Below are positions 1-9,984 of a stretch of 64,000 bases of DNA, in pieces (positions within the stretch are counted from its first letter, which is position 1; each line of letters begins with the position of its first letter). The stretch spans positions 47,457,765 through 47,521,764 of the forward strand of contig CM058238.1 in NCBI GenBank assembly GCA_030180135.1, given 5' to 3'. The notes under the pieces are model-generated. The model did no database searches. It worked only from the letters and a program-made list of their open reading frames with translations, and was not told where the DNA came from. Both the position numbers and the translations under genes were made by a program. The DNA comes from Orychophragmus violaceus (lineage: Eukaryota > Streptophyta > Magnoliopsida > Brassicales > Brassicaceae).

Positions 1-1932
1 ATCCGCAACCCGACCTGCCTCAATAGCGGTTCGACTCGCCTCCTCCGCGACCGAAACCCGAACCAAGGCACCCTGCAACTGCGCATCCAGGTCGCCCGCC
101 TTTTTCCGTAGCTCCTCCTCTCGAGCCAAGGCCCCCTGCAACTGCGTTCTCAGGTCCCTAACAGTCTTCTCAACGGTATCGATCTCACTCGCCTGCGGTA
201 TCTCCCGCAGCTCTCGCCCTAGCCGCAAACCTGTTCGCAGCCTCCAAGGCCTACGATAAAAACGAGAATTAAGCATAAAACATATCAAAAAGCGAAGGAA
301 GGAAATCGTTACCTTCCCAGAAGCCGCCTTCATCTCGGTATAAACGTCACCGAGAGCCATATCCCCGACAGCCAGGAGCTGAACACTTGCGTGCTTAAAA
401 TGCCTCAGCAGATAGGCCACGCCCGTCGGGTCATCCGCAATCGGACATTCTTTTTGGTGCCTGAAGCGCCAGTTGAAAGACCCGGAGGACCCAGAAGAAG
501 CAGGTCTCGCCTCAACACTCTGGTTCGATCTCCTCGAGCTCACCTCTGCGTCAGTCCTTTGACGCTTCGCCGCTGGAGGAGGAGGACCGCCCCGGATCCG
601 ACCGTTTGATCCCCTCGAACCATTCGACCGGGAGTTGCGCAAAACAGGCTCTCCAGACGGGATCTGAACTGGTTCCCGACCGGCCGAAAGAGGAGGTAAA
701 TACTCCGCCCCCACGTTTGCCTCTCTGGACCCTGATACCTCGGGGAGAGAAACCTGAACAGGGTTTGGAGGAGGGATCGAAGGAGGAGGAGGAGGCCCCT
801 CGTCCATGGCAAAAAGAAGGGCGTTGCTCAAGTCGCCGGCCTTCATTTTCTTCGCCATATCAACGGGATCCTTCCCGTTCCGACGACTACTAGATCTTCG
901 CGACATCTTTCCGAGAGAAGGGGTGCTTGCAGTAGAACTGTCGTCCGAAACAGATCGATCTGCAGACAAAACAGACTCGAGTCAGCCCGACAAACGAAAA
1001 GGCATACGGCGCAAAAATCCCCGTACGGACTAGCCAAAATACTTACTCTCTCCAGCCCGCTCGATAATCTGAAGCGGAGCCTGAACGATTCGAGTCGAAG
1101 TGGGCCGAGAAGGGAGGCGTGATCCGTCTCGCGAAAGACGAGGTTGGTATAAAGGAGGTTGTCGGGCCGCAGGACCTAAGGCAGCTCGAATTCGCTGGTC
1201 CGTAAAGTTAGGCCAGCGGGTATCTCCTCTCCGAAGGCGAGCTACCAAACTCGACGTATTTGGGTTCAAAGGTAACGACTTAGGAGCCTCTGCAAAGAAA
1301 CCAAAAAGGTTATTAGCAAACAGCTCGATGTCAACCAGAGAAATTAGTAAACCCCATAAGCTAACCAACGCTAGCTGCCCATCTTGTCGGGATAACCGAG
1401 TAATCAAAATCCTCGACCGAGTGATGATTGATCCTGAAGTAAAAGTATTTACTCTTCCACACATCCCTCGTCGGGATCTCATCAAGGATCTTCCCATGGA
1501 AAGGAGAGAGGTAGTAGGTCCCGGGAAAACGAGTGTTATCTTTTACCGAACAAACCTCATCAAATCCTCGACCCCGAAGTCGATGCCCTCCTCGACGGCT
1601 CTGACCCCGAGCCCGATGACATACCGAACGAAATTCGGAGTCATCTGGTGAAAGGCCAGCTGGAGCTGAGCCAAAACCCATGAGATAATGCGAGGGATTG
1701 GAAAAAATAATCCGCATTTATCGAAATAGGTATAAGAAGCACAGCAATGACCATCGACGATAGTTTCCGGGGACATTTCCGGTGATGGGATAAGTATCTC
1801 CACCTCCGGCGAGATCCGGCACTTCGCCCGCAACTTTCGTATTTGGTCAACAGTCAGACTGGACGGGGGATGGGGACCGCCCGGTCCCGCCGCCGCAGTT
1901 GAACTTGCCCTGGCCGTACTTTTTCGAACCAT
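1..1932 (-). pseudogene. Antisense extra ORF of a Tat-type Ty3/gypsy element (Transposase_28-like), partial
   Basis: Starts at the ATG ending at 1932 and runs left off the window. The first about 130 residues end in a segment with FFPIPRIISWVLAQL and HQMTPNFVRYVIGL, which resembles the putative gypsy-type transposon domain Transposase_28 (PF04195). A frame change near 1560 is needed to continue into the GTYYLSPFHGK region, and others follow near 1360. A Pro/Ser/Arg-rich stretch encoded around 890-400 leads to DDPTGVAYLLRHFK. A plausible GT-AG intron lies at about 257-319. A heptad-like Glu/Leu/Arg coiled coil is encoded by 250-1. Extra ORFs antisense to gag-pol between pol and the 3' LTR are known from the Tat lineage (Grande and relatives). 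The plus-strand LTR at 2508 fits that layout. Function is unknown. The frame breaks suggest a dead copy, though some could be unrecognised introns. Confidence 0.6.
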
Positions 1933-2125
1933 GATAGTTTGGTGAATCGGAAATTTCTTTCAAGAAAAGAAGAAAGACGAAATCTCTAGAGGAGAAGGTC
2001 TCGAAATAACGGCAAAAGGAATAAGAGCAAGAGGCAAACATAAAAACAAAGAGATATGAGGGAGAAGAAGTTACCTTGACGATTTGTAGTACGAGCAGTA
2101 ATGGGAATCGTGCTAGGTAACTTCC

Positions 2126-2140
2126 CCTTTTTAAACTATC
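2126..2140 (-). promoter_or_regulatory. Possible TATA box for the antisense ORF
   Basis: Read on the minus strand this is TAGTTTAAAAAGGGG, about 195 bases upstream of the antisense ORF's ATG, with an AG-rich leader between. It would give the extra ORF its own promoter inside the retrotransposon. Based on motif and position only. Confidence 0.3.
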
Positions 2141-2490
2141 TCGTGCTCGAGATCCGTGGGATCTTTCGCATCCCACAATCCCAACCGCTCAATTCGAAAT
2201 TTGTAGACAATTACAAAAAAAAGATTGAGACAGTTAGGATCCTTCAGATCTCGACCGTCGATGCAAGATCTAAAGGCAGGAGCGAATGATTAACGATTGA
2301 GTCATATCCGCCGTGGTAACGAACGCGCCACGAATAGGCTGATCCGACCCACGCGCCTGATCTTGGCCACCCGATTAAAACAAGATCTGCAGACGAGGCG
2401 AGAATAATCATTAGATTTTCCAACGCCCGAGACACGCGCGCGTCTTCCCAAAAACGTCTACCGCCCATTAACCTCGACTTCTCGAAATCA

Positions 2491-2507
2491 ATGGGCTGGG
2501 GGGCTAT
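2491..2507 (+). other. Polypurine tract
   Basis: ATGGGCTGGGGGGCTAT lies directly before the LTR start TGTTGGTACTGG. This is the normal site for priming plus-strand DNA synthesis and sets the element's orientation as plus, opposite to the ORF on its left. Confidence 0.6.
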
Positions 2508-3043
2508 TGTTGGTACTGGATTTCCCTCTAGGAAATCCGGCCCATTAACAAACAAGACAAAGGCCCGTATCCACGAGCCCGTTCAAGGATCAAAGGCGAA
2601 GAGAAGAGCCGATCCAATCGTTGGGCCCAAACGAATGGCACTTTGACAAGGCCCAAGCGATGCCGAAGTAAAAGGCGATCGAGCTCGAGCTCGGCAGGAG
2701 ACGACGTGGAGGTAGAGCGACTCGGTCTTTTCCAGTTCAACTGATCCGCGAGAATCACGGGGATCGTTACGAAGGAGAGGCCGAAATATCGGAACAGAGA
2801 GGTCAGAGTCGAGACTATTTAAAAGAAGAAGTGGCGACTCATCCAAGGATGCCAACCCTAGCTTAGAACACTTCAACTAGATAGCTCGAACATCATACTT
2901 TGTACTCTCTTTTCGATTGTGTTTGTTCTATCTCGACGATCAATCTCAATAAAGTCTTTGATTCATAGGAAACTATACCATTTCTATATCCTAAAGTCCA
3001 AATCCACGAATACAAATTCTTAGTGTGAATCCCGGATCTCACA
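2508..3043 (+). repeat. 3' LTR of the left-edge Ty3/gypsy element
   Basis: Begins TGTTGGTACTGG after a purine tract and ends GGATCTCACA, so it has TG...CA termini and is 536 bp long. TATTTAAAA at 2816-2824 is a likely TATA box and AATAAA at 2948-2953 a likely polyadenylation signal. The same layout recurs in the LTR at the right edge of the window, which also ends CTCTCACA. The partner LTR is outside the window, so the target duplication cannot be checked. Confidence 0.65.
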
Positions 3044-3425
3044 TGTACCCTTCGAAAAGGGATCAAGCCATTCGTAGTTCCTTTTGGAAGTTCGTCGAAT
3101 GATCATGACGAGATGATGAGAGGGTTAGTTCGAGACATTTGGACCACATGGAAGACATCATGCAAGAGGTCGAAAGGTCGTGACGAGATGGTGAGAGGAT
3201 TATGTCGTCTCTCGGAGTTGTGAATATTTTTAGATGTGTCTTCGATATTTTTTCGATATTTCAGCCTGAAAGCCCTCATTCTCTTATATAGAGTTTTAGG
3301 CAGGCATAAAAAGTCATATTTCTTAAAAAGAAATATATATTTTCCTGAAAAGAAAATAGATATTTTTCTTTTGTGTTTATCTTCGAAGATTGCCATTTAT
3401 CTTCATAGACATCGTAATTATCAAT
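3044..3425 (-). repeat. Possible LTR fragment, minus strand
   Basis: On the minus strand this AT-rich stretch carries CTATATAAGAGAATGAGGGC (ending near 3295), a convincing TATA promoter followed by a start-like region. Before it is a leader beginning TGATAATTACGATG. It looks like the U3-R part of an LTR, perhaps copia. No partner, primer site or target duplication is visible, so the family is unassigned. GACGAGATG-containing segments near 3108 and 3183 form an imperfect direct repeat. Confidence 0.3.
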
Positions 3426-3639
3426 AATAATTGATTTCTATTTCAGGCCGATCTTATTGTATTAATGAGCCATTTGGAGCGGTGATAAAACCGACTCCAA
3501 CATGCCGTTGTCGTTAGACCCTTCGTCGCTTGTTGCCGTAATATCCGTCGTAACCCTCTTCGATCTAGTTGCCTTCCACCATTCTCGTAACTTCCTCCTT
3601 TTAATTTCTTTTGGTTATTTTTATTATTCATTTAACTAT

Positions 3640-4663
3640 ATAAATTAAATCTGGTGTAGTTGGTTCACTTGGTTTAATTTGGTTCAATTCAAATTGGGTC
3701 GGTTTACTTGATTAGTTTGACTTTTCAGTTGACTTTTTAAGCGGACCTTAACTAGCTCATCGCTTAACCATTTTAAGTCAAATAAAATCCGATCTCACTC
3801 GATTCTTCGCCCTCATTTCAGATTAGAATTCCGTTTGAGCACCAGGAGTCTCCAAGTTACACTTTTACCCTTTTGATAAGGTGATGGCTATTTCACAACT
3901 TCTCGAGCTTTGTCTATAATCTCCTTATAAAGTTGTTTAGTACCTAAATGTGTTTTGTTTTCTCTGATCGAGTCTAGGATAGTTTTGTTTGTTAAATTGG
4001 AGATAGGAACGATGATTCAACCCATTTATTTGTCGTTCAATGTTAATTGTTTGTGTGATAAATCTATATTAATATATAGTTATGGAGTAGGTAGATGGTG
4101 GGTTCGAGTCCCATCTAGTATGATATCAGGGGTTCGAGTCCCGCCGAGTGACGAGTTGATAATGGTGGGTTCGAGTCCCATCTACTAGGTGATACCGGGG
4201 GTTCGAGTCCCCTGGGAGACTATGTGTTAGATGGTGGGTTCGAGTCCCATCTACTAGGAGGCACCATGGGTTCGAGTCCCACCGGGTGTCGTATAGGACG
4301 TTGCTTGGGCGCTTTAGGTGCCGTGATTGTACATGTTTAGACTAGACTTCTTTATTGGGAGACTAGGACCGAGTCTGTGGACTTGCGTTTTAGCATCCCA
4401 TACCTCGCTGAGTGCTCCCCTGTTGCTCATCCCTCTTTCCTTCTCTCCTTTTCAGGTGAGCCTGCCGAGTAGATGGATGCTTAGCTGAGACGGGTGCTTT
4501 GGGACGTTTTCATCGTTGTTTTCCGCATTTATTTTAGACATTGTTTTACGGCTTTATTTTAGTTTATTGCATTGTTGGACTAGTTGTTTCAGTTTGGTTA
4601 TTTATTGGATTTATTGGAGTTACGTGAGTTTCAAGTTAGGGTTACAATGAGTCGGGTGTTACA
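3640..4663 (+). repeat. 5' LTR of a decayed Ty3/gypsy chromovirus (left boundary uncertain)
   Basis: The right end is secure: GGGTGTTACA is followed three bases later by the tRNA-iMet primer site. The left end is not resolved, because no TGTAACGACCC start matching the 3' LTR at 6709 could be found, so this LTR is probably truncated or strongly diverged. It contains the T-arm-like array at 4101-4279 and a T-rich U5. Confidence 0.5.
4095..4285 (+). repeat. Array of six tRNA T-arm / B-box motifs in an LTR
   Basis: The 11-mer GGTTCGAGTCC occurs exactly six times, starting at 4101, 4131, 4168, 4200, 4237 and 4269. Spacings of 30, 37, 32, 37 and 32 mean three copies of a roughly 69-bp dimer. Each copy sits in a small inverted repeat such as TGGGTTCGAGTCCCA, so each can fold like a tRNA T-arm with a canonical T-loop. 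GGTTCGANTCC is the consensus B box of Pol III tRNA promoters, bound by TFIIIC. I see no A box and no acceptor or anticodon arms, so these are not tRNA genes. Either the motif expanded in the LTR or tRNA tails were captured and amplified. Confidence 0.75.
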
Positions 4664-4666
4664 TTT

Positions 4667-4678
4667 TGGTATCAGAGC
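4667..4678 (+). other. Primer-binding site (tRNA-iMet)
   Basis: TGGTATCAGAGC, three bases after the LTR end at 4663. This is the usual primer site of plant LTR retrotransposons and fixes the element's orientation as plus. Confidence 0.85.
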
Positions 4679-4873
4679 GGGTTTGCTGTCCCGGTCCCAA
4701 CCCGGGATAGGAGTAGTAGATAGTATATTTTGCATTACATTCGGTTTTCAGCTGTTTTCAACGTTTTTTTTTTTGGAATTGGGGATTTTTTAAGATAGCA
4801 CCCCTTCTGCTAGGTATCTTAATCGTCAGCTCTTTGGTCAACCAATCCTAATCAGCTTGCTCCTCCTTTTCAG

Positions 4874-6460
4874 ATGCCGCCTAAGAGAACTGGTTGTCCT
4901 CGTGGTGCTGGAGTTGGACGTGGTGCTAGAGCTGCACGTGGCAATGAGGAAGTTAGAGAGGATAATCATGCTGCAAGCAATCAAGTTGAGGTTGAAGTTA
5001 ACCGAGCAGTTGGTCAGCCCATGGATCCAGAGGCGATAAGACTTATGGTGGAAGAGGCAGCTAGACAAACTGCTTTGGCTGCAGTTCAGCAGGTTGCTCA
5101 GGAGACTGCACAAGCAGCTGCGCAGGAGGCTGTTTGGGTAGCCGCACAGGAGGCAACTCGGGTAGCCGCACAGGTGGCAGCCCGAGTAGCAGCAGAGGAG
5201 GTTGCTCGCCATATAGCTCATCAGGCAGGAACGCTCAGCAGGCACCACAAGGTGCACATCATGTTGGTGGGGTGCAGCTGAATGCACCACATGCTGATGG
5301 ACATGGACCACTTCCACCACCACAACCACCACCACCGCCGCCACCGCATGTTGTACGCAGAGAGGGACCCACGTATTGGGATTTGATGGGTCGGATGCGG
5401 AAATTGGGTATGGAGCAGTTTAGAGGAGATGTTGGCACTACCGCTGCAGATAATCGGAGGAGGATGTTGGAGCGCAATTTGGAGTATGTGAGGTGTCCAT
5501 TGGAGTACCGATTGGATTTGGCCACTCAGCATCTTAGAGATGATGCCCTGTACTGGTGGGAAGGAGTTGTTGATGGAGCTCGCGGTCACGATCAGTTTAT
5601 TTGTGAGGATTTCAGAAGGGAGTTCAAAAAGAAGTTCTTCCCTCGAGAGGCAATAGATGAGAAACAAAATACCTTCGAGAATGTGTGTCAGGGTACGAGG
5701 ACTGTCAGAGAGTATGAGCGGGAGTTCAGTACGCTCCGCAGGTTTGCTAGGGGAATTGTGGATGAGGATGATCTGATCAGGAGGTTCTTGAAGGGGTTGC
5801 GAGTTGATATTTGTAACCGTTGTGCTGTAAGGGACTACGGTAACTTGTCAGAGTTGGTGGAGAAGGCTGCTTTCCAGGAGGCACGGATAGCTGAGGAGCA
5901 GAAATTTGTTAAGACGACACACCCAAAGCCTGGAAAGGCTCCAAAGACATAGAGGAGGGCATCAGATCAGTCAGAGACACCACTTTGTTCTCGTTGTCGC
6001 CGCCATCATTTTGGAGAGTGTCCTACATGTTTTTCGTGTGGACATACATGCCATGTTCAAAAGTATTCTAGGTTTAAGCCAGTGGATGCGCCATTTATCA
6101 TGTAGATTGCAGCAGTACCAGTAGCACCTGCAGTTGCACATGTGGGTTGTTATACTTGCGGCCAGGAAGGTCATTTTTCTAGGGAGTGCCCACATATGGC
6201 GCATGGGCTGCTTCCACCACCACCCAAACGTCAAGCCACTGCTCCACGAGTTTTTGCTACAGCAGACCTTGAGGGAGTCGATCGGATAGCCGGTATGTGA
6301 CTCTTGTTTATACTCGATTCTGATTTTTGAGTGTATGTCTTTTGTGGATTATATTATTAGTTAGTATGCTTGTGTGATTTCGGTTTCTTTGGGGGTGGGG
6401 TAGCTTATACCCTATTTGATATCGGAGTTGCATATAAGTTCGTAAGTTCGGGTTTCTTAA
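4874..6460 (+). pseudogene. gag: gag and start of protease of a Ty3/gypsy chromovirus
   Basis: The ATG at 4874 opens MPPKRTG, followed by an Ala/Gln-rich region. The frame shifts near 5230 and then reads through a Retrotrans_gag domain (residues YRLDLATQHLRDDALYWWEG, FRREFKKKFFP and REYEREFSTLRRFARG). A stop at 5950 interrupts the chain. Beyond it lie a damaged Cys-His segment (about 5980-6030) and an intact CX2CX4HX4C zinc knuckle CYTCGQEGHFSRECP (about 6148-6192). After more stops, LFDIGVAYKFVS near 6405-6440 matches the aspartic protease active site, but the catalytic DSG or DTG is DIG here. The rest of pol is missing before the purine tract at 6693. This is a dead internal-deletion copy. 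Gag would have formed the virus-like particle. Confidence 0.8.
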
Positions 6461-6692
6461 TGGGCTGGACATTTAGAGCTCCTTCGAGTCAAAGATTAAA
6501 CAGATTCATATATTTGTCTTGATATTTATGAGCTACTTGCGTTCATCGAGAAGTACAAGCCGTACTCAATAGAACCTGAATATTGAGGCAGCGAAGATAT
6601 ATTGAGTTGTTGGCATACTCTACTGAGGACAAATTATTTGGAGTTGTTAGCGAGCAGCTGAGTTCGGATCTGAATTCGGGGATGAATTCTTT

Positions 6693-6708
6693 GGTAGTGG
6701 GGGAGAAT
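6693..6708 (+). other. Polypurine tract
   Basis: GGTAGTGGGGGAGAAT immediately precedes TGTAACGACCC, the start of the 3' LTR. Confidence 0.7.
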
Positions 6709-7210
6709 TGTAACGACCCACACTTTTATCAACCCAATAAATTTATTTCCATGGCCCAGCAATGGCTCATATTCCTTGTTCAATACATAAAATGCAGCCG
6801 TATATATAAATTATCGTATATATCTTCCTCTTCGTTACGAAGACGTAAACCTAGTCGTCTGTCATTTGATCACCGTCTCATCTTCTTCTTTTCCTTCCCT
6901 TATTTACCTTCCTTACTTTCCTATACTCCTTTGTTCACTGTCCTTCATCTTCCCTATCGTGATCAAGTCTACGAACGAGTGTGGAGGAGACCGGTCACGC
7001 CACCACCACCGGAGCCATTGTGCGTCATCATCATCAATCACCGGAGTAGTCCCAGGCCATTGGTGAGCTGTGTCCCTCATCGTCGGAGTCATCACGAGTC
7101 GTTGACGTCGTGATCCGAGCAAGACCGGTTGAGATCTCACTCTTGCTTGCATCGAAAGTAATCATCTTCTCCACCTCCATCAATCGCTTCTCCTCCACCA
7201 CGTCACTTGC
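6709..7210 (+). repeat. 3' LTR of the chromovirus, truncated
   Basis: Starts TGTAACGACCC after the purine tract. Sequence similar to another repeat begins at 7222, so this LTR is cut off about 0.5 kb in and its U5 is lost. ORFs inside it (for example 6583-7113) cross the purine tract and are not genes. Confidence 0.55.
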
Positions 7211-7221
7211 CATCGCTTGTA

Positions 7222-7490
7222 CTTCTGGCTTGAATGGATGTCTAGGATCTTATAGGATAGATGAATGGAGATTTGATGAAGGAGATACATGCTGATCATT
7301 ATTTCCCACAAAATAAAAGTAAAAATTAGCTTGAAAATGGAAAGATTCTTCATTTAGTGGTCGAGGCTATTATGTTGCAATCCTGAGCGTATGCTTGCAT
7401 AATCTGGTGGCTCATGGTCTTTGGCAGCTTTGGTACTCTTCAATAGGCGTGATAAAGGTGTGCTGGTAGAAGATAATTTCATTGTTCCCT
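7222..7490 (+). repeat. Dispersed repeat, uninterrupted copy
   Basis: Matches 19883-20151 with scattered substitutions, starting CTTCTGGCTTGAATGGAT and ending CATTGTTCC followed by CTT. In the other copy a CACTA element follows exactly this point. The copy here runs on into ATTTGGCTTC, so it represents the empty site. The family is unknown. A short frame ending VEDNFIVP is shared by both copies and may be a transposon coding remnant. Confidence 0.6.
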
Positions 7491-8640
7491 TATTTGGCTT
7501 CAAGAGAACCTGTGAGAAGGGTTTGAGGCCTTGGGGTGGATCCAGGTCGGTTTTGGTCGGATCGTCAGCTGGTTGGCTCCACGAGAGGTTTCGATATACA
7601 GGTTGGGGTTGCAATGGGTCAGACCGTTGTGGTCTTACGATGAAACTCATAGTTTATGGTATGTATGTCCTATCGGCTGGGCCATGGAGCTTTGCAAGGA
7701 CATCTCCTGATTTGGATCGGGCCAAAGGTAATGTAGCTCGGCCCATGTTTTCTTCTTGGAGGGGGGGGGGATTGGCCGATGGAAGTGTCCTTCTTTGGTT
7801 GGTTTGACGTCTAGTTCCTCATTTTCAGCTCCTCCAAAAGCTTGGCCAGCTTTGGTTGGACCATCTCCGGGCATTGAGGCTATTTCTAATGAATTGGCTT
7901 ATTCGATGCTCACATCAGGTTATCATCAAAAGGATGAAAAGGGGAAAAATAAGAGTTTACTAAATCCTCAAAAATCTAAAGAAGTGCGTTCTTTCCAGTT
8001 GGACGACATAAAGTATAGTATCCTAATTTTCACTAGTTTGGAGGACTTTTTGAATTCCTTTTGGATAATTTTGTGTCACGATGTATTTTATTTTATTGAG
8101 GACTCGTGACAAAGTTTTTTGAAGTCAAGTGACTATGGTTAAGGAGATACGTTTGATTTACTGAAAACATGTTTGTTTGCAACGTAAGAGAAGATTGTGC
8201 ATAACTTGCTTCTCTCCAAAGGCATGGACCGGCTGGAAACACTCTCCTCTAGGCTACTTGGTTGTTGATGAATTGATGTTCTCATAACTTGATCTATTTT
8301 TTTAAAACTAAGTCTATATGGACACCTTGTATTCATTTGTGAAGTTTTAAGCCTTAATACATTGAAAATCATAAAGTATTCTTCTTGCCTTATATGTCGG
8401 TTCTTAGAGTTTGTGAGGCTTCCCGTTACTCTTGAATCCATATAGTTACTTGTTCACCTTCATAATCCATCCATTGACACAAGTAGAGAGAGCCTGTCTG
8501 CCAACTACTTCTGTTCCACAACCCACGTCCTATCTAAAGACCAAGAGAAGAAAGACCTTCGACCAATCTCCTATCGTAACCAACCGTATGTAAGAAAGTT
8601 GTTTGCACCCTTAAATCGAAAAACCAATAAAAAGTTCTAG
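7491..8640. other. Unassigned sequence
   Basis: No feature I can name. Open frames at 7421-7807 and 7756-8109 show no recognisable domain. The first 269 bases of the same unit (7222-7490) are repeated at 19883, so this is probably the rest of an old transposable element. A run of ten or more G lies near 7761-7770. Confidence 0.3.
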
Positions 8641-9424
8641 TTCTTTTTTTTGTTATTGTTTATTCTTAGGAAAAAATAAAAAATATTGTTAGGGTTTGCT
8701 ATTTAGATTGTTAGGGTCTATCGTCGTGACTTTTTGATTCTTGTTTCTGGTTAAGCTTGTTGTGCCATACTGCTTCAATTCTTTTTAGCTGCAATTGTTT
8801 CTTGTTTAAGTTGGAAGAAATAAAAAGGTGTTTAGGTTGCTAGATAGCTCATGGCTTCGAACTTTCTCTCTCTAGGGTTAATTGGAACGTTTTTGTTGTA
8901 TTGCTTGTTCCGCTTTCTCTTCTTGCATTGTTATGTTGCTTGGCCTCTTCATTAGAAAGCTTAAGTTGAGAGTTCATTGTCTTTCTTGCATTAGAAAATC
9001 AAAAGAAAAAAGGTTAGGTCATCGTTTTCATACGTAGACGCGATTAGGGTTTTCTTCGCATCTGATTGCATTGAGAGCTTGTTTGCGTGTTGTTCTTGTT
9101 TTTCTGCATTAATGTCGTCTTGCTCTGCTTTAGTTGCATAAGAAAACCAAAAGAAGAAGCATATTTCAAGTTTTGTCTTCATTCCTTTATGTAGTTAGAT
9201 AGTTTTGCATTATTTCCATTAGTTTGATCCTATAAGTAAAATAAAAAGAATTGGAAACCGGCCTGCACTAATAAAATAGAAATTTGGTAATTTCTGGTTT
9301 TCCTTTTTTTTTAATTCGTTTGCCTTTTTCTTGGATCCGATTTTTGCCTCTTTTGTTTTCCATGTTTCTATTTCTCTTTGCACTTGATCTTCTGTCTAGA
9401 TTTTATTTTGCAGGACTAGATAGC
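8640..9424 (+). repeat. Leader upstream of gypsy gag (copy A)
   Basis: From about 8830 this is similar to about 44385-45010, including a segment starting TTTAGGTTGCTAGATAGCT and several TTGTTCTTG/T-rich stretches. It leads into the gag start at 9425, so it is the internal 5' leader of that element. No 5' LTR or primer site was found on its left. Confidence 0.5.
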
Positions 9425-9984
9425 ATGGGAGACAATAACGCACTAGTGAACTTAGCACAAGTACCCGGTGCAATCCAAGCCATTGGAGAGAGACTGAATT
9501 GGCTTGAGCAAAAACTCCATCAACACCTCCACAACCACTTAGACAACCACAACTCCAAGCTATGAGAGGTCAGCCTATGCGTTCCAATTAACATGACATA
9601 TATGAAGACATTCCTGAGATGAGGATGATAATCCACTGCCCAATCAGAATCATAAGCCATTCAACCGAATTGGAGATCCTATCCACCGAGCAGAATATAA
9701 GAGAAAGAGGTACAAAGGCCTGTTCATAATGAAATTAAACTAACAGACCTACTTTTGAAGGAAAGGTCAATCCTGAAGTGTATCTAGAATGGAAAAGAAG
9801 AATGGAGTACATCTTCAAATACTATGCGTACAATGATTAGAAGAAAGTAGGTTTAGCCGCAACTTAGCTCACGGACCATGCAATTTCCTGGTGGGAAATA
9901 GACGTGTCAGAGAGGGGAAGGCATAAATACAAGCAGATCAATACATGGACATCGATGAAATCAATCTTAGAAGAAGGTATGTTC
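9425..9984 (+). pseudogene. gag: gag fragment of a gypsy element (copy A)
   Basis: The ATG at 9425 starts MGDNNALVNLAQVPGAIQAI, with a leucine/histidine-rich helix. A stop follows at about 9563. Further on, in other frames, come PEVYLEWKRRMEYIFKYYAY and LTDHAISWWEIDVSERGRHK, the conserved core of plant gypsy gag (Retrotrans_gag). The chain ends at EEGMF, where an LTR starts. The second copy at 45011-45570 ends at the same codon. Several stops make this copy non-coding. Confidence 0.65.

Noticed and set aside
4095..4285. Cluster of tRNA genes
   Set aside because: Only T-arm/B-box segments are present. No A box, D-arm, anticodon arm or acceptor stem can be paired, and spacing of 30-37 bases is too short for tRNAs.
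4838..5667. Minus-strand ORFs of 148-168 codons
   Set aside because: Shadows of the chromovirus gag on the plus strand, with low-complexity Val/His and Cys/Leu runs.
7421..8109. Possible host gene (128- and 117-codon ORFs)
   Set aside because: No recognised domain and no splice or promoter support. The adjoining 7222-7490 is repeated in the window, so transposon origin is likelier.
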